64,000 nucleotides of DNA from the NCBI GenBank assembly GCA_029168955.1, contig JAPDOI010000021.1, forward strand, positions 2,282,501 to 2,346,500, in the 5' to 3' direction. Made by a program: the position numbers and the translations under genes. The notes below the pieces were generated by a model. That model saw nothing but the letters and a program-made list of their open reading frames with translations, had not been told where the DNA came from and searched no databases. Positions 12,505 through 27,548 of the stretch are shown in pieces (within the stretch, counting starts at the first letter, position 1; the number at the start of each line of letters is the position of its first letter). The stretch is from Aplectana chamaeleonis (lineage: Eukaryota > Nematoda > Chromadorea > Rhabditida > Cosmocercidae).

Positions 12505-15500
12505 TACTCACTTACTTTAACATTAACTACTTCACCTTTTGCTACTTATCATTTCAAGTGATATTATCAGTTGGTAGACCAAATCGCTTAAACACATCGT
12601 AGGCTGTACTTTTCGATGGGAAGGGACAGGGGAAGTGACTAATAAGTTTGTTACTTACTGTTTCACATTAACTACTTTACTTCTTACTGCTTATCATATC
12701 AAGTGATATTATCAGTTGGTGGATCAAATCACTGAAACACGTTGTAAGCTGCACTTTTTCGTAGGGAAGGGACAGGGAAAGTTACTAACAAGTTTGTTAG
12801 TTACTGTTTCACGTTAACTACTTTACTTCTTACTGCTTATCATATCATGTGATATTGTCAGTTGGTTGATCAAATCGCTAAAACACGTCGTAGGCTGAAC
12901 TTTTCGATGGGGAGGGACAGAGAAAGTGACTAACAAGTACGTTACTTACTGTTTCACGTTAACTACTTTACTTCTTACTGCTTATCATATCAAGTGATAC
13001 TATCAGTTGGTAGATCAACTCGCTAAAACACGTCGTAGGCTGTACTTTTCGATGGGGAGGGACAGGGGAAGTGACTAACAAGTTTGTTAGCTACTGTTTC
13101 ACATTAACTACTTTACTTCTTACTGTTTATCATATCAAGTGATATTATCAGTCGGTAGATCAACTCGCTAAAACACGTCGTAGGCTGTACTTTTCGATGG
13201 GGAGGGACAGAGAAAGTGACTAACAAGTACGTTACTTACTGTTTCACATTAACTACTTTACTTCTTACTGCTTATCATATCAAGTGATACTATCAGTTGG
13301 TAGATCAACTCGCTAAAACACGTCGTAGGCTGTACTTTTCGATGGGGAGGGACAGGGGAAGTGACTAACAAGTTTGTTAGTTACTGTTTCACATTAACTA
13401 CTTTACTTCTTACTGCTTATCATATCAAGTGATATTATCAGTCGGTAGATCAACTCGCTAAAACACGTCGTAGGCTGTACTTTTCGATGGGGAGGGACAG
13501 AGAAAGTGACTAACAAGTACGTTACTTACTGTTTCACATTAACTACTTTACTTCTTACTGCTTATCATATCAAGTGATACTATCAGTTGGTTGATCAAAT
13601 CGCTAAAACACGTCGTAGGCTGAACTTTTCGATGGGAAGGGACAGGGAAAGTTACTAACAAGTTTGTTATTTACTGTTTCACGTTAACAACTTTACTTCT
13701 TACTGCTTATCATATCAAGTGATATTATCAGTCGGTAGATCAACTCGCTAAAACACGTCGTAGGCTGTACTTTTCGATGGGGAGGGACAGAGAAAGTGAC
13801 TAACAAGTACGTTACTTACTGTTTCACATTAACTACTTTACTTCTTACTGCTTATCATATCAAGTTATATTATCAATTGGTGGATCAAATCACTGAAACA
13901 CGTTGTAAGCTGTACTTTTTCGTAGGGAATGGACAGGGGAAGTGACTAAGAGTTTTTTACTTACTGTTTCACAACAACTACTTTACTTCTTACTGCTTAT
14001 CATATCATGTGATATTGTCAGTTGGTTGATCAAATCGCTAAAACACGTCGTAGGCTGAACTTTTCGATGGGAAGGGACAGGGAAAGTTACTAACAAGTTT
14101 GTTATTTACTGTTTCACGTTAACTACTTTATTTCTTACTGTTTATCATATCAAGTGATATTATCAGTCGGTAGATCAACTCGCTAAAACACGTCGTAGGC
14201 TGTACTTTTCGATGGGGAGGGACAGAGAAAGTGACTAACAAGTACGTTACTTACTGTTTCACATTAACTACTTTACTTATTACTGCTTATCATATCAAGT
14301 GATACTATCAGTTGGTAGATCAACTCGCTAAAACACGTCGTAGGCTGTACTTTTCGATGGGGAGGGATAGGGGAAGTGACTAACAAGTTTGTTAGTTACT
14401 GTTTCACATTAACTACTTTACTTCTTACTGCTTATCATATCAAGTTATATTATCAGTTGGTGGATCAAATCACTGAAACACGTTGTAAGCTGTACTTTTT
14501 CGTAGGGAAGGGACAGGGGAAGTGACTAACAAGTTTTTTACTATCTGTTTCACAACAACTACTTTACTTCTTACTGCTTATCATATCATGTGATATTGTC
14601 AGTTGGTTGATCAAATCGCTAAAACACGTCGTAGGCTGAACTTTTCGATGGGAAGGGACAGGGAAAGTTACTAACAAGTTTGTTATTTACTGTTTCATGT
14701 TAACTACTTTACTTCTTACTGTTTATCATATCAAGTGATATTATCAGTCGGTAGGTCAAATCGCTAAAACAAGTCGTAGGCTGAACTTTTCGATGGGAAG
14801 GGACAGGGAAAGTTACTAACAAGTTTGTTATTTACTGTTTCACGTTAACAACTTTACTTCTTACTGTTTATCATATCAAGTGATATTAACAGTCGGTAGA
14901 TCAACTCGCTAAAACACGTCGTAGGCTGTACTTTTCGATGGGGAGGGACAGAGAAAGTGACTAACAAGTACGTTACTTACTGTTTCACGTTAACTACTTT
15001 ACTTCTTACTGCTTATCATATCAAGTGATACTATCAGTTGGTAGATCAACTCGCTAAAACACGTCGTAGGCTGTACTTTTCGATGGGGAGGGACAGGGGA
15101 AGTGACTAACAAGTTTGTTAGCTACTGTTTCACATTAACTACTTTACTTCTTACTGCTTATCATATCAAGTTATATTATCAATTGGTGGATCAAATCACT
15201 GAAACACGTTGTAAGCTGTACTTTTCGTAGGGAATGGACAGGGAAGTGACTAACAAGTTCGTTGCTTACTGTTTCACAACAACTACTTTTCTTCCTACTG
15301 CTTATCATATCATGTGATATTATCAGTTGGTTGATCAAATCGCTAAAACACGTCGTAGGCTGAACTTTTCGATGGGAAGGGACAGGGAAAGTTACTAACA
15401 AGTTTGTTATTTACTGTTTCACGTTAACTACTTTACTTCTTACTGTTTATCATATCAAGTGATATTATCAGTCGGTAGATCAACTCGCTAAAACACGTCG

Positions 15501-18500
15501 TAGGCTGTCCTTTTCGATGGGGAGGGACAGAGAAAGTGACTAACAAATACGTTACTTACTGTTTCATATTAACTACTTTACTTCTTACTGCTTATCATAT
15601 AAAGTGATATTATCAGTTGGTGGATCAAATCGCTAAAACACGTCGTAGGCTGTACTTTCGTAGGGAAGGGACAGGGAAGTGACTAACAAGTTTTTTGCTA
15701 TCTGTTACACAACAACTACTTTACTTCTTACTGCTTATCATATCATGTGATATTGTCAGTTGGTTGATCAAATCGCTAAAACACGTCGTAGGCTAAACTT
15801 TTCGATGGGAAGGGACAGGGGAAGTGACTAACAAGTTTGTTAGCTACTGTTTCACGCTAACTACTTTACTTCTTACTGTTTATCATAGCAAGTGATATTA
15901 TCAGTCGGTAGATCAACTCGCTAAAACACGTCGTAGGCTGTACTTTTCGATGGGGAGGGACAGATAAAGTGACTAACAAGTACGTTACTTACTGTTCCAC
16001 ATTAACTACTTTACTTCTTACTGCTTATCATATCAAGTGATATTATCAGTTGGTTGATCAAATAGCTAAAACACGTCGTAGGCTGTACTTTTCGATGGGG
16101 AGGGACAGAGAAACTGACTAACAAGTATGTTACTTACTGTTTCACGTTAACTACTTTACTTCTTACTGCTTATCATATCAAGTGATACTATCAGTTGGTG
16201 GATCAAATCACTGAAACACGTTGTAAGCTGTACTTTTCGTAGGAAGGGACAGGGAAGTGACTAACAAGTTTGTTACTTACTGTTTCACAACAACTACTTT
16301 ACTTCTTACTGCTTATCATATCAAGTGATATTATCAGTTGGTTGATCAAATCGCTAAAACACGTCTTAGGCTGTACTTTTCGATGGGGAGGGACAGAGAA
16401 AATGACTAACAAGTTTGTTATTTACTGTTTCACGTTAACTACTTTACTTCTTACTGTTTATCATATCAAGTGATATTATCAGTCGGTAGATCAAATCGCT
16501 AAAACACGTCGTAGGCTGAACTTTTCGATGGGAAGGAACAGGGAAAGTTACTAACAAGTTTGTTATTTACCGTTTCACGTTAACTACTTTACTTCTTACA
16601 GTTTATCATATCAAGTGATATTATCAGTCGGTAGATCAACTCGCTAAAACACGTCGTAGGCTGTACTTTTCGATGGGGAGGGACAGAGAAAGTGACTAAC
16701 AAGTACGTTACTTACTGTTTCACGTTAACTACTTTACTTCTTACTGCTTATCATATCAAGTGATACTATCAGTTGGTAGATCAACTCGCTAAAACACGTC
16801 GTAGGCTGTACTTTTCGATGGGGAGGGACAGGGGAAGTGACTAACAAGTTTGTTAGTTACTGTTTCACATTAACTACTTTACTTCTTACTGCTTATCATA
16901 TCAAGTTATATTATCAATTGGTGGATCAAATCACTGAAACACGTTGTAAGCTGTACTTTTTCGTAGGGAAGGGACAGGGGAAGTGACTAAGAGTTTTTTA
17001 CTTACTGTTTCACAACAACTACTTTACTTCTTACTGCTTATCATATCATGTGATATTGTCAGTTGGTTGATCAAATCGCTAAAACACGTCGTAGGCTGAA
17101 CTTTTCGATGGGAAGGAACAGGGAAAGTTACTAACAAGTTTGTTATTTACCGTTTCACGTTAACTACTTTACTTCTTACAGTTTATCATATCAAGTGATA
17201 TTATCAGTCGGTAGATCAACTCGCTAAAACACGTCGTAGGCTGTACTTTTCGATGGGGAGGGACAGAGAAAGTGACTAACAAGTACGTTACTTACTGTTT
17301 CACATTAACTACTTTACTTATTACTGCTTATCATATCAAGTTATATTATCAGTTGGTGGATCAAATCACTGAAACACGTTGTAAGCTGTACTTTTTCGTA
17401 GGGAAGGGACAGGGGAAGTGACTAACAAGTTTTTTACTATCTGTTTCACAACAACTACTTTACTTCTTACTGCTTATCATATCATGTGATATTATCAGTT
17501 GGTTGATCAAATCGCTAAAACACGTCGTAGGCTGAACTTTTCGATGGGAAGGGACAGGGAAAGTTACTAACAAGTTTGTTATTTACTGTTTCACGTTAAC
17601 TACTTTACTTCTTACTGTTTATCATATCAAGTGATATTATCAGTCCGTAGATCAACTCGCTAAAACACATCGTAGGCTGTACTTTTCGATGGGAGGGACA
17701 GGGGAAGTGACTAACAAGTTTGTTAGTTACTGTTTCACATTAACTACTTCACTTCTTACTGTTTATCATATCAAGTGATATTATCAGTCCGTAGATCAAC
17801 TCGCTAAAACACATCGTAGGCTGTACTTTTCGATGGGAGGGACAGGGGAAGTGACTAACAAGTTTGTTAGTTACTGTTTCACATTAACTACTTTACTTCT
17901 TACTGCTTATCATATCAAGTGATACTATCAGTTGGTGGATCAAATTACTGAAACACGTCGTAGGCTGAACTTTTCGATGGGGAGGGACAGAGAAAGTGAC
18001 TAACAAGTACGTTACTTACTGTTTCACGTTAACTACTTTACTTCTTACTGCTTATCATATCAAGTGATATTATCAGTCGGTAGATCAACTCGCTAAAACA
18101 CGTCGTAGGCTGTACTTTTCGATTGGGAGGGACAGGGAAAGTTACTAACAAGTTTGTTATTTACTGTTTCACATTAACTACTTTACTTCTTAATGTTTAT
18201 CATATCAAGTGATATTATCAGTCGGTAGATCAACTCCCTAAAACACGTCGTAGGCTGCACTTTTCGATGGGGAGGGACAGGGGAAGTGACTAACAAGTTT
18301 GTTAGTTACTGTTTCACATTAACTACTTTACTTCTTACTGCTTATCATATCAAGTGATATTATCAGTTGGTGGATCAACTCGCTAAAACACGTCGTAGGC
18401 TGTACTTTTCGATGAGGAGGGACAGAGAAAGTTACTAACAAGTTTGTTATTTACTGTTTCACGTTAACAACTTTACTTCTTACTGTTTATCATATCAAGT

Positions 18501-21500
18501 GATATTATCAGTCGGTAGATCAACTCGCTAAAACACGTCGTAGGCTGTACTTTTCGATGGGGAGGGACAGAGAAAGTGACTAACAAGTAAGTTACTTACT
18601 GTTTCACGTTAACTACTTTACTTCTTACTGCTTATCATATCAAGTGATATTATCAGTCGGTAGATCAACTCGCTAAAACACGTCGTAGGCTGTACTTTTC
18701 GATGGGGAGGGACAGAGAAAGTGACTAACAAGTTTGTTATTTACTGTTTCATGTTAACTACTTTACTTCTTACTGTTTATCATATCAAGTGATATTATCA
18801 GTCGGTAGATCAACTCCCTAAAACACGTCGTAGGCTGTACTTTTCGATGGGGAGGGACAGAGAAAGTGACTAACAAGTACGTTACTTACTGTTTCACGTT
18901 AACTACTTTACTTCTTACTGCTTATCATATCAAGTTATATTATCAGTTGGTGGATCAAATCACTGAAACACGTTGTAAGCTGTACTTTTTCGTAGGGAAG
19001 GGACAGGGGAAGTGACTAACAAGTTTTTTACTATCTGTTTCACAACAACTACTTTACTTCTTACTGCTTATCATATCATGTGATATTATCAGTTGGTTGA
19101 TCAAATCGCTAAAACACGTCGTAGGCTGAACTTTTCGATGGGAAGGGACAGGGAAAGTTACTAACAAGTTTGTTATTTACTGTTTCATGTTAACTACTTT
19201 ACTTCTTACTGCTTATCATATCAAGTGATATTATCAGTTGGTTGATCAAATCGCTAAAACACGTCGTAGGCTGAACTTTTCGATGGGAAGGGACAGGGAA
19301 AGTTACTAACAAGTTTGTTATTTACTGTTTCACGTTAACTACTTTACTTCTTACTGTTTATCATATCAAGTGATATTATCAGTCGGTAGATCAACTCGCT
19401 AAAACACGTCGTAGGCTGTACTTTTCGATGGGGAGGGACAGGGGAAGTGACTAACAAGTTTGTTAGTTACTGTTTCACATTAACTACTTTACTTCTTACT
19501 GCTTATCATATCAAGTGATATTGTCAGTCGGTAGATCAAATCACTGAAACACGTCGTAGGCCGTACTTTTCGATGGGGAGGGACAGGGAAGTGACTAACA
19601 AGTTTGTTACTTACTGTTTCACATTAACTACTTTACTTCTTACTGCTTATCATATCAAGTGATATTATCAGTTGGTAGATCAAATCACTGAAACACGTCG
19701 TAGGCTGTACTTTTCGATGGGGAAGGACAGGGGAAGTGACTAACAAGTTTGTTAGTTACTGTTTCACATTAACTACTTTACTTCTTACTGTTTATCATAT
19801 CAAGTGATATTATCAGTCGGTAGATCAACTCGCTAAAACACGTCGTAGGCTGTACTTTTCGATGGGGAGGGACAGAGAAAGTGACTAACAAGTTTGTTAG
19901 TTACTGTTTCACATTAACTACTTTACTTCTTACTGCTTATCATATCAAGTGATACTATCAGTTGGTAGATCAACTCGCTAAAACACGTCGTAGGCTGTAC
20001 TTTTCGATGGGAAGGGACAGGGGAAGTGACTAACAAGTTTGTTAGTTACTGTTTCACGTTAACTACTTTACTTCTTACTGCTTATCATATCAAGTGATAC
20101 TATCAGTTGGTAGATCAACTCGCTAAAACACGTCGTAGGCTGTACTTTTCGATGGGGAAGGACAGAGAAAGTGACTAACAAGTTTGTTACTTACTGTTTC
20201 ACATTAACTACTTTACTTCTTACTGCTTATCATATCAAGTGATATTATCAGTTGGTGGATCAAATCACTGAAACACGTCGTAGGCTCGTACTTTCTCGTA
20301 TGGGGAGGGACAGGGAAGTGACTAACAAGTTTGTTACTTACTGTTTCACGTTAGCTACTTTACTTCTTACTGCTTATCATATCAAGTGATATTATCAGTT
20401 GGTTGATCAAATCGCTAAAACACGTCGTAGGCTGAACTTTTCGATGGGAAGGGACAGGGAAAGTTACTAACAAGTTTGTTATTTACTGTTTCACGTTAAC
20501 TACTTTACTTCTTACTGCTTATCATATCAAGTGATATTAGCAGTCGGTAGATCAAATCGCTAAAACACGTCGTAGGCTGTACTTTTCGATGGGGAGGGAC
20601 AGGGGAAGTGACTAACAAGTTTGTTAGTTACTGTTTCACATTAACTACTTCACTTCTTACTGTTTATCATATCAAGTGATATTATCAGTTTGTGGATCAA
20701 ATCACTGAAACACATCGTAGGCTGTACTTTTCGATGGGTAGGGACAGAGAAAGTGACTAACAAGTTTGTTATTTACTGTTTCACGTTAACTACTTTACTT
20801 CTTACTGTTTATCATATCAAGTGATATTATCAGTCCGTAGATCAACTCGCTAAAACACATCGTAGGCTGTACTTTTCGATGGGGAGGGACAGGGGAAGTG
20901 ACTAACAAGTTTGTTAGTTACTGTTTCACATTAACTACTTTACTTCTTACTGCTTATCATATCAAGTGATATTATCAGTTGGTGGATCAAATCACTGAAA
21001 CACGTCGTAGGCTGTACTTTTCGATGGGAGGGACAGGAAGTGACTAACAAGTTTGTTATTTACTGTTTCACGTTAACTACTTTACTTCTTACTGCTTATC
21101 ATATCAAGGGATATTATCAGTTAGTGGATCAAATCACTAAAACACATCGTAGGCTGTACTTTTCGATGGGAGGGACAGGGGAAGTGACTAACAAGTTTGT
21201 TAGTTACTGTTTCACATTAACTACTTTACTTCTTACTGCTTATCATATCAAGTGATATTATCAGTTGGTTGATCAAATCGCTAAAACACGTCGTAGGCTG
21301 AACTTTTCGATGGGAAGGGACAGGGAAAGTTACTAACAAGTTTGTTATTTACTGTTTCACGTTAACTACTTTACTTCTTACTGCTTATCATATCAAGTGA
21401 TACTATCAGTTGGTAGATCAACTCCCTAAAACACGTCGTAGGCTGTACTTTTCGATGGGGAGGGACAGGGAAAGTGACTAACAAGTTTGTTAGTTACTGT

Positions 21501-24500
21501 TTCACATTAACTACTTTACTTCTTACTGCTTATCATATCAAGTGATATTATCAGTTGGTGGATCAAATCACTGAAACACGTTGTAAGCTGTACTTTTTCA
21601 TAGGGAAGGGACAGGGGAAGTGACTAACAAGTTTGTTAATTACTGTTTCACATTAACTACTTTACTTCTTACTGCTTATCATATCATGTGATATTATCAG
21701 TTGGTAGATCAAATCGCTAAAACACGTCGTAGGCTGTACTTCTCGATGGGGAGGGACAGGAAAAGTGACTAACAAGCTTGTTACTGACCGTTTCACATTA
21801 ACTACTTTACTTCTTACTGCTTATCATATCATGTGATATTATCAGTTGGTAGATCAAATCGCTAAAACACGTCGTAGGCTGTACTTTTTCGATGGGAAGG
21901 GACAGGAAGTGACTAACAAGTTTGTTATTTACTGTTTCACATTAACTACTTTACTTCTTACTGCTTATCATATCAAGTGATATTATCAGTTGGTGGATCA
22001 AATCACTGAAACACGTTGTAAGCTGTACTTTTCGTAGGGAAGGGACAGGGAAGTGACTAACAAGTTTGTTACTTACTGTTTCACAACAACTACTTTACTT
22101 CTTACTGCTTATCATATCAAGTGATATTATCAGTTGGTTGATCAAATCGCTAAAACACGTCGTAGGCTGTACTTTTCGTGGGGAAGGGACAGGGGAAGTG
22201 ACTAACAAGTTTGTTAGTTACTGTTTCACGTTAACTACTTTACTTCTTACTGTTTATCATATCAAGTGATATTATCAGTCGGTAGATCAACTCGCTAAAA
22301 CACGTCGTAGGCTGTACTTTTCGATGGGGAGGGACAGAGAAAGTGACTAACAAGTACGTTACTTACTGTTTCACGTTAACTACTTTACTTCTTACTGCTT
22401 ATCATATCAAGTGATACTATCAGTTGGTAGATCAACTCGCTAAAACACGTCGTAGGCTGTACTTTTCGATGGGGAGGGACAGGGGAAGTGACTAACAAGT
22501 TTGTTAGTTACTGTTTCACATTAACTACTTTACTTCTTACTGCTTATCATATCAAGTGATATTATCAGTTGGTGGATCAAATCACTGAAACACGTTGTAA
22601 GCTGTACTTTTTCGTAGGGAAGGGACAGGGGAAGTGACTAACAAGTTTTTTACTTACTGTTTCACAACAACTACTTTACTTCTTACTGCTTATCATATCA
22701 TGTGATATTATCAGTTGGTTGATCAAATCGCTAAAACACGTCGTAGGCTGAACTTTTCGATGGGAAGGGACAGGGAAAGTTACTAACAAGTTTGTTATTT
22801 ACTGTTTCACGTTAACTACTTTACTTCTTACTGTTTATCATATCAAGTGATATTATCAGTCGGTAGATCAACTCGCTAAAACACGTCGTAGGCTGTACTT
22901 TTCGATGGGGAGGGACAGGGAAAGTTACTAACAAGTTTGTTATTTACTGTTTCATGTTAACTACTTTACTTCTTACTGCTTATCATATCATGTGATATTA
23001 TCAGTTGGTTGATCAAATCGCTAAAACACGTCGTAGGCTGTACTTTTCGATGGGAAGGGACAGGGGAAGTGACTAATAAGTTTGTTACTTACTGTTTCAC
23101 ATTAACTACTTCACTTCTTACTGCTTATCATATCATGTGATATTGTCAGTTGGTTGATCAAATCGCTAAAACACGTCGTAGGCTGTACTTTTCGATGGGA
23201 AGGAACAGGGAAGTGACTAACAAGTTTGTTATTTACTGTTTCACATTAACTACTTCACCTTTTACTACTTATCATGTCAAGTGATATTATCAGTCGGTAG
23301 ATCAACTCGCTAAAACACGTCGTAGGCTGTACTTTTCGTTGGGGAGGGACAGGAGAAGTGACTAACAAGTTTGTTACTTACTGTTCCACATTAACTACTT
23401 TACTTCTTACTGCTTATCATATCAAGTGATATTATCAGTCGGTAGATCAACTCGCTAAAACACGTCGTAGGCTCTACTTTTTCATAGGGAAGGGACAGGG
23501 GAAGTGACTAACAAGTTTGTTACTTACTGATTCACGTTAACTACTTTACTTCTTACTGTTTATCATATCATGTGATATTATCAGTGGGTAGAGCCACTCC
23601 TAAAACACGTCGTAGGCTGTACTTTTCGATGGGGAGGGACAGGGCAAGTGACTAACAAGTTTGTTAGTTACTGTTTCACATTAACTACTTTACTTCTTAC
23701 TGCTTATCATATCAAGTGATATTATCAGTTGGTGGATCAACTCGCTAAAACACGTCGTAGGCTGTACTTTTCGATGGGGAGGGACAGGGCAAGTGACTAA
23801 CAAGTTTGTTAGTTACTGTTTCACATTAACTACTTCACTTCTTACTGTTTATCATATCAAGTGATATTATCAGTCGGTAGATCAACTCCCTGAAACACGT
23901 CGTAGGCTGTACTTTTCGATTGGGAGGGACAGGGGAAGTGACTAACAAGTTTTTTACTTACTGTTTCACAAAAACTACTTTACTTCTTACTGCTTATCGT
24001 ATCAAGTGATATTATCAGTCGGTAGATCAACTCGCTAAAACACGTCGTAGGCTGTACTTTTCGATTGGGAGGGACAGGGAAAGTTACTAACAAGTTTGTT
24101 ATTTACTGTTTCATGTTAACTACTTTACTTCTTACTGTTTATCATATCAAGTGATATTATCAGTCGGTAGATCAACTCCCTAAAACACGTCGTAGGCTGC
24201 ACTTTTCGATGGGGAGGGACAGGGGAAGTGACTAACAAGTTTGTTAGTTACTGTTTCACATTAACTACTTTACTTCTTACTGCTTATCATATCAAGTGAT
24301 ATTATCAGTTGGTGGATCAACTCGCTAAAACACGTCGTAGGCTGTACTTTTCGATGGGGAGGGACAGGGGAAGTGACTAACAAGTTTGTTAGTTACTGTT
24401 TCACGTTAACTACTTTACTTCTTACTGTTTATCATATCAAGTGATATTATCAGTCGGTAGATCAAATCACTGAAACACATTGTAAGCTGTACTTTTCGTA

Positions 24501-26283
24501 GGGAAGGGACAGGGGAAGTGACTAACAAGTTTTTTACTTACTGTTTCACAACAACTACTTTACTTCTTACTGCTTATCATATCATGTGATATTATCAGTT
24601 GGTTGATCAAATCGCTAAAACACGTCGTAGGCTGAACTTTTCGATGGGAAGGGACAGGGAAAGTTACTAACAAGTTTGTTATTTACTGTTTCACGTTAAC
24701 TACTTTACTTCTTACTGTTTATCATATCAAGTGATATTATCAGTCGGTAGATCAACTCGCTAAAACACGTCGTAGGCTGTACTTTTTGATGGGGAGGGAC
24801 AGAGAAAGTGACTTACAAGTTTGTTATTTACTGTTTCATGTTAACTACTTTACTTTTTACTGTTTAGCATATCAAGTGATATTATCAGTCGGTAGATCAA
24901 CTCGCTAAAACACGTCGTAGGCTGTACTTTTCGATGGGAAGGGACAAGGAAAGTTACTAACAAGTTTGTTATTTACTGTTTCACGTTAACTACTTTACTT
25001 CTTACTGTTTATCATATCAAGTGATATTATCAGTCGGTAGATCAACTCGCTAAAACACGTCGTAGGCTGTACTTTTCGATGGGGAGGGACAGAGAAAGTG
25101 ACTAACAAGTACGTTACTTACTGTTTCACGTTAACTACTTTACTTCTTACTGCTTATCGTATCAAGTGATACTATCAGTTGGTTGATCAAATCGCTAAAA
25201 CACGTCGTAGGCTGAACTTTTCGATGGGAAGGGACAGGGAAAGTTACTAACAAGTTTGTTATTTACTGTTTCACGTTAACAACTTTACTTCTTACTGTTT
25301 ATCATATCAAGTGATATTATCAGTCGGTAGATCAAATCGCTAAAACACGTCGTAGGCTGAACTTTTCGATGGGAAGGGACAGGGAAAGTTACTAACAAGT
25401 TTGTTATTTACTGTTTCATGTTAACTACTTTACTTCTTACTGTTTAGCATATCAAGTGATATTATCAGTCGGTAGATCAACTCGCTAAAACACGTCGTAG
25501 GCTGTACTTTTCGATGGGAAGGGACAAGGAAAGTTACTAACAAGTTTGTTATTTACTGTTTCATGTTAACTACTTTACTTCTTACTGTTTATCATATCAA
25601 GTGATATTATCAGTCGGTAGATCAACTCCCTAAAACACGTCGTAGGCTGAACTTTTCGATGGGAAGGGACAGGGAAAGTTACTAACAAGTTTGTTATTTA
25701 CTGTTTCATGTTAACTACTTTACTTCTTACTGTTTAGCATATCAAGTGATATTATCAGTCGGTAGATCAACTCGCTAAAACACGTCGTAGGCTGAACTTT
25801 TCGATGGGAAGGGACAGGGAAAGTTACTAACAAGTTTGTTATTTACTGTTTCATGTTAACTACTTTACTTCTTACTGTTTATCATATCAAGTGATATTAT
25901 CAGTCGGTAGATCAACTCGCTAAAACACGTCGTAGGCTGTACTTTTCGATGGGGAGGGACAGGGGAAGTGACTAACAAGTTTGTTAGTTACTGTTTCACA
26001 TTAACTACTTTACTTCTTACTGCTTATCATATCAAGTGATATTATCAGTTGGTGGATCAAATCACTGAAACACGTTGTAAGCTGTACTTTTTCGTAGGGA
26101 AGGGACAGGGGAAGTGACTAACAAGTTTGTTACTTACTGGTTCACATTCACTACTTCACTTCTTACTGTTTATCATATCAAGTGATATTATCAGTTGGTG
26201 GATCAAATTACTGAAACACGTTGTAAGCTGTACTTTTTCGTAGGGAAGGGACAGCGGAAGTGACTAAGAAGTTTGTTACTTTC
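12505..26283 (+). repeat. 145-bp satellite, about 95 tandem copies
   Basis: A head-to-tail array has period 145, measured from successive 'gtttcac' positions (12807, 12952, 13097, 13242, 13387). Each monomer holds two hyphenated palindromes: ATATCA-AG-TGATAT (often AG replaced by TG) and CTAACAA-GT-TTGTTAG. Variant classes alternate, for example 'agaaagtgactaacaagtac' against 'ggggaagtgactaacaag', and a subtype with 'acacgttgtaagctg' appears about fourteen times at irregular spacing. The array is therefore a mosaic with partial higher-order structure. There are no genes; frames of 60-76 codons are repeat artefacts. The same satellite returns inverted at 63345-64000. Confidence 0.95.
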
Positions 26284-26810
26284 TAATGACGTCATCAAAG
26301 TACATAGGGCATCTGATGACGTCTACAGGGTGTCATGTAAAGTACATAGGGCATCTGATGACGTCATCAGGATGTCATGTAAAGTACTTAGGGCATCTGA
26401 TGACGTCATCAGGATGTCATGTAAAGTACATAGGGCATCTGATGACGTCATCAGGATGTCATGTAAAGTTCATAGGGCATCTGATGACGTCATCAGGGTG
26501 TCATGTTAAGTACATAGGGCTTCTGATGACGTCATCAGGGTGTCATTTAAAGGACATACGGCATCTGATGACATCATCAGGGTGTCATCTAATGTACATA
26601 GGGCATCTGATGACGTCATCAGGATGTCATGTAAAGCACATAGGGCATCTGATGGCGTCATCAGGAAGTCATGTAAAGTACATAGGGCATCTGATGACGT
26701 CATCAGGAAGTCATGTAAAGTACACAGGGCATCTGGTGACGTCATCAGGAAGTCGTGCCAAGGTGGTGCCAAGTGCATAGGGCATCTTCTGACGTCATCA
26801 GGACGTCGTG
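26284..26810 (+). repeat. 42-bp satellite with TGACGTCA, about 12 copies
   Basis: Units of 42 bp centre on GATGACGTCATC, a perfect 12-bp palindrome containing the bZIP (CREB/ATF) consensus TGACGTCA. About ten units keep it intact. The array starts directly at the end of the 145-bp array, and one unit near 26755 is lengthened. Because 42 is divisible by three and the unit lacks stops, several frames on both strands stay open. These are not genes. Confidence 0.93.
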
Positions 26811-26947
26811 GAAAGTGAGTAGCGCTTCATTTGTAGCGTGCGCAACAAGTTTGTTGCTCACTGATTATTATAGCAATCCATGCTATTCGGAAAATATTGA
26901 AGATTTTTCAGGGATATTACTTCGTAATATCAATAAAAAGTGAACAA
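26811..26947 (+). repeat. spacer between 42-bp satellite and fold-back
   Basis: This non-coding spacer of about 137 bp matches 61574-61710 as its reverse complement, with a few substitutions. It contains CAACAAGTTTGTTG, which resembles the CTAACAAGTTTGTTAG part of the 145-bp monomer, so it may be a diverged monomer remnant. Confidence 0.8.
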
Positions 26948-27548
26948 TTCTATCAAAAAGGGGTCTTCCAAGCAAAAAAGGTTTGGTTGGCGTCAGAAAC
27001 GTTCCAACAAAAAGGGAACAATAGGTAAGTAGAATGAGGAGAGTCTACAAAAAGTGAACAATATTTTCTGAGACTGATTTTTCTGGCCGATACTTCTTAA
27101 CAGCAAAAACAAACCGTTGTGGTATATCACGAGGAAGAGTTCAATGGTTTCCAAGAATGGACTTCAATTTTGACGAGATTATAAGAAAATACTCTCATTA
27201 GATGCTGCACTTTGGTTTCGCTTCTCGTAGCAACTGGAGCTAACCGTCCGTCTGTGTTTTTGGCATTATCTTCTATTCTGATGGTAAGTATTAGGTTTAC
27301 ATGCACATACATTTAAACGGTTCTCGCGTAATCTAGACCATTTTTGAAACCACAGAGTGCTTCCGTGTAGAACACCGCAACGGTTTGTTTCCGCTGTTAA
27401 GAGGTATCGGCCAGAAAAATCAGTCTCAGAAAATATTGTTCACTTTTTGTAGACTCTCCTCATTCTACTTACCTATTGTTCCCTTTTTGTTGGAACGTTT
27501 CTGACGCCAACCAAACCTTTTTTGCTTGGAAGACCCCTTTTTGATAGA
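26948..27548 (+). mobile_element. 601-bp fold-back element, left copy
   Basis: The ends are inverted, TTCTATCAAAAAGGGG against the complement CCCCTTTTTGATAGA, and the arms run about 175 bp each (26948-27122 and 27372-27548). The central loop carries no gene. The same element, reverse-complemented, lies at 60959-61573. In both copies the homology continues outward into the spacer and the 42-bp satellite but stops at the inner end of this element. It may be an independent insertion or the terminus of a larger composite unit; no clear target duplication is seen. Confidence 0.8.

Noticed and set aside
12505..26283. CRISPR-like array
   Set aside because: Repeats are contiguous 145-bp satellite monomers without spacers, in a eukaryotic setting with no cas genes.
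12505..26283. CENP-B box in the satellite
   Set aside because: I looked for a CENP-B-like word in the monomer and found none; a centromere role would rest only on length.
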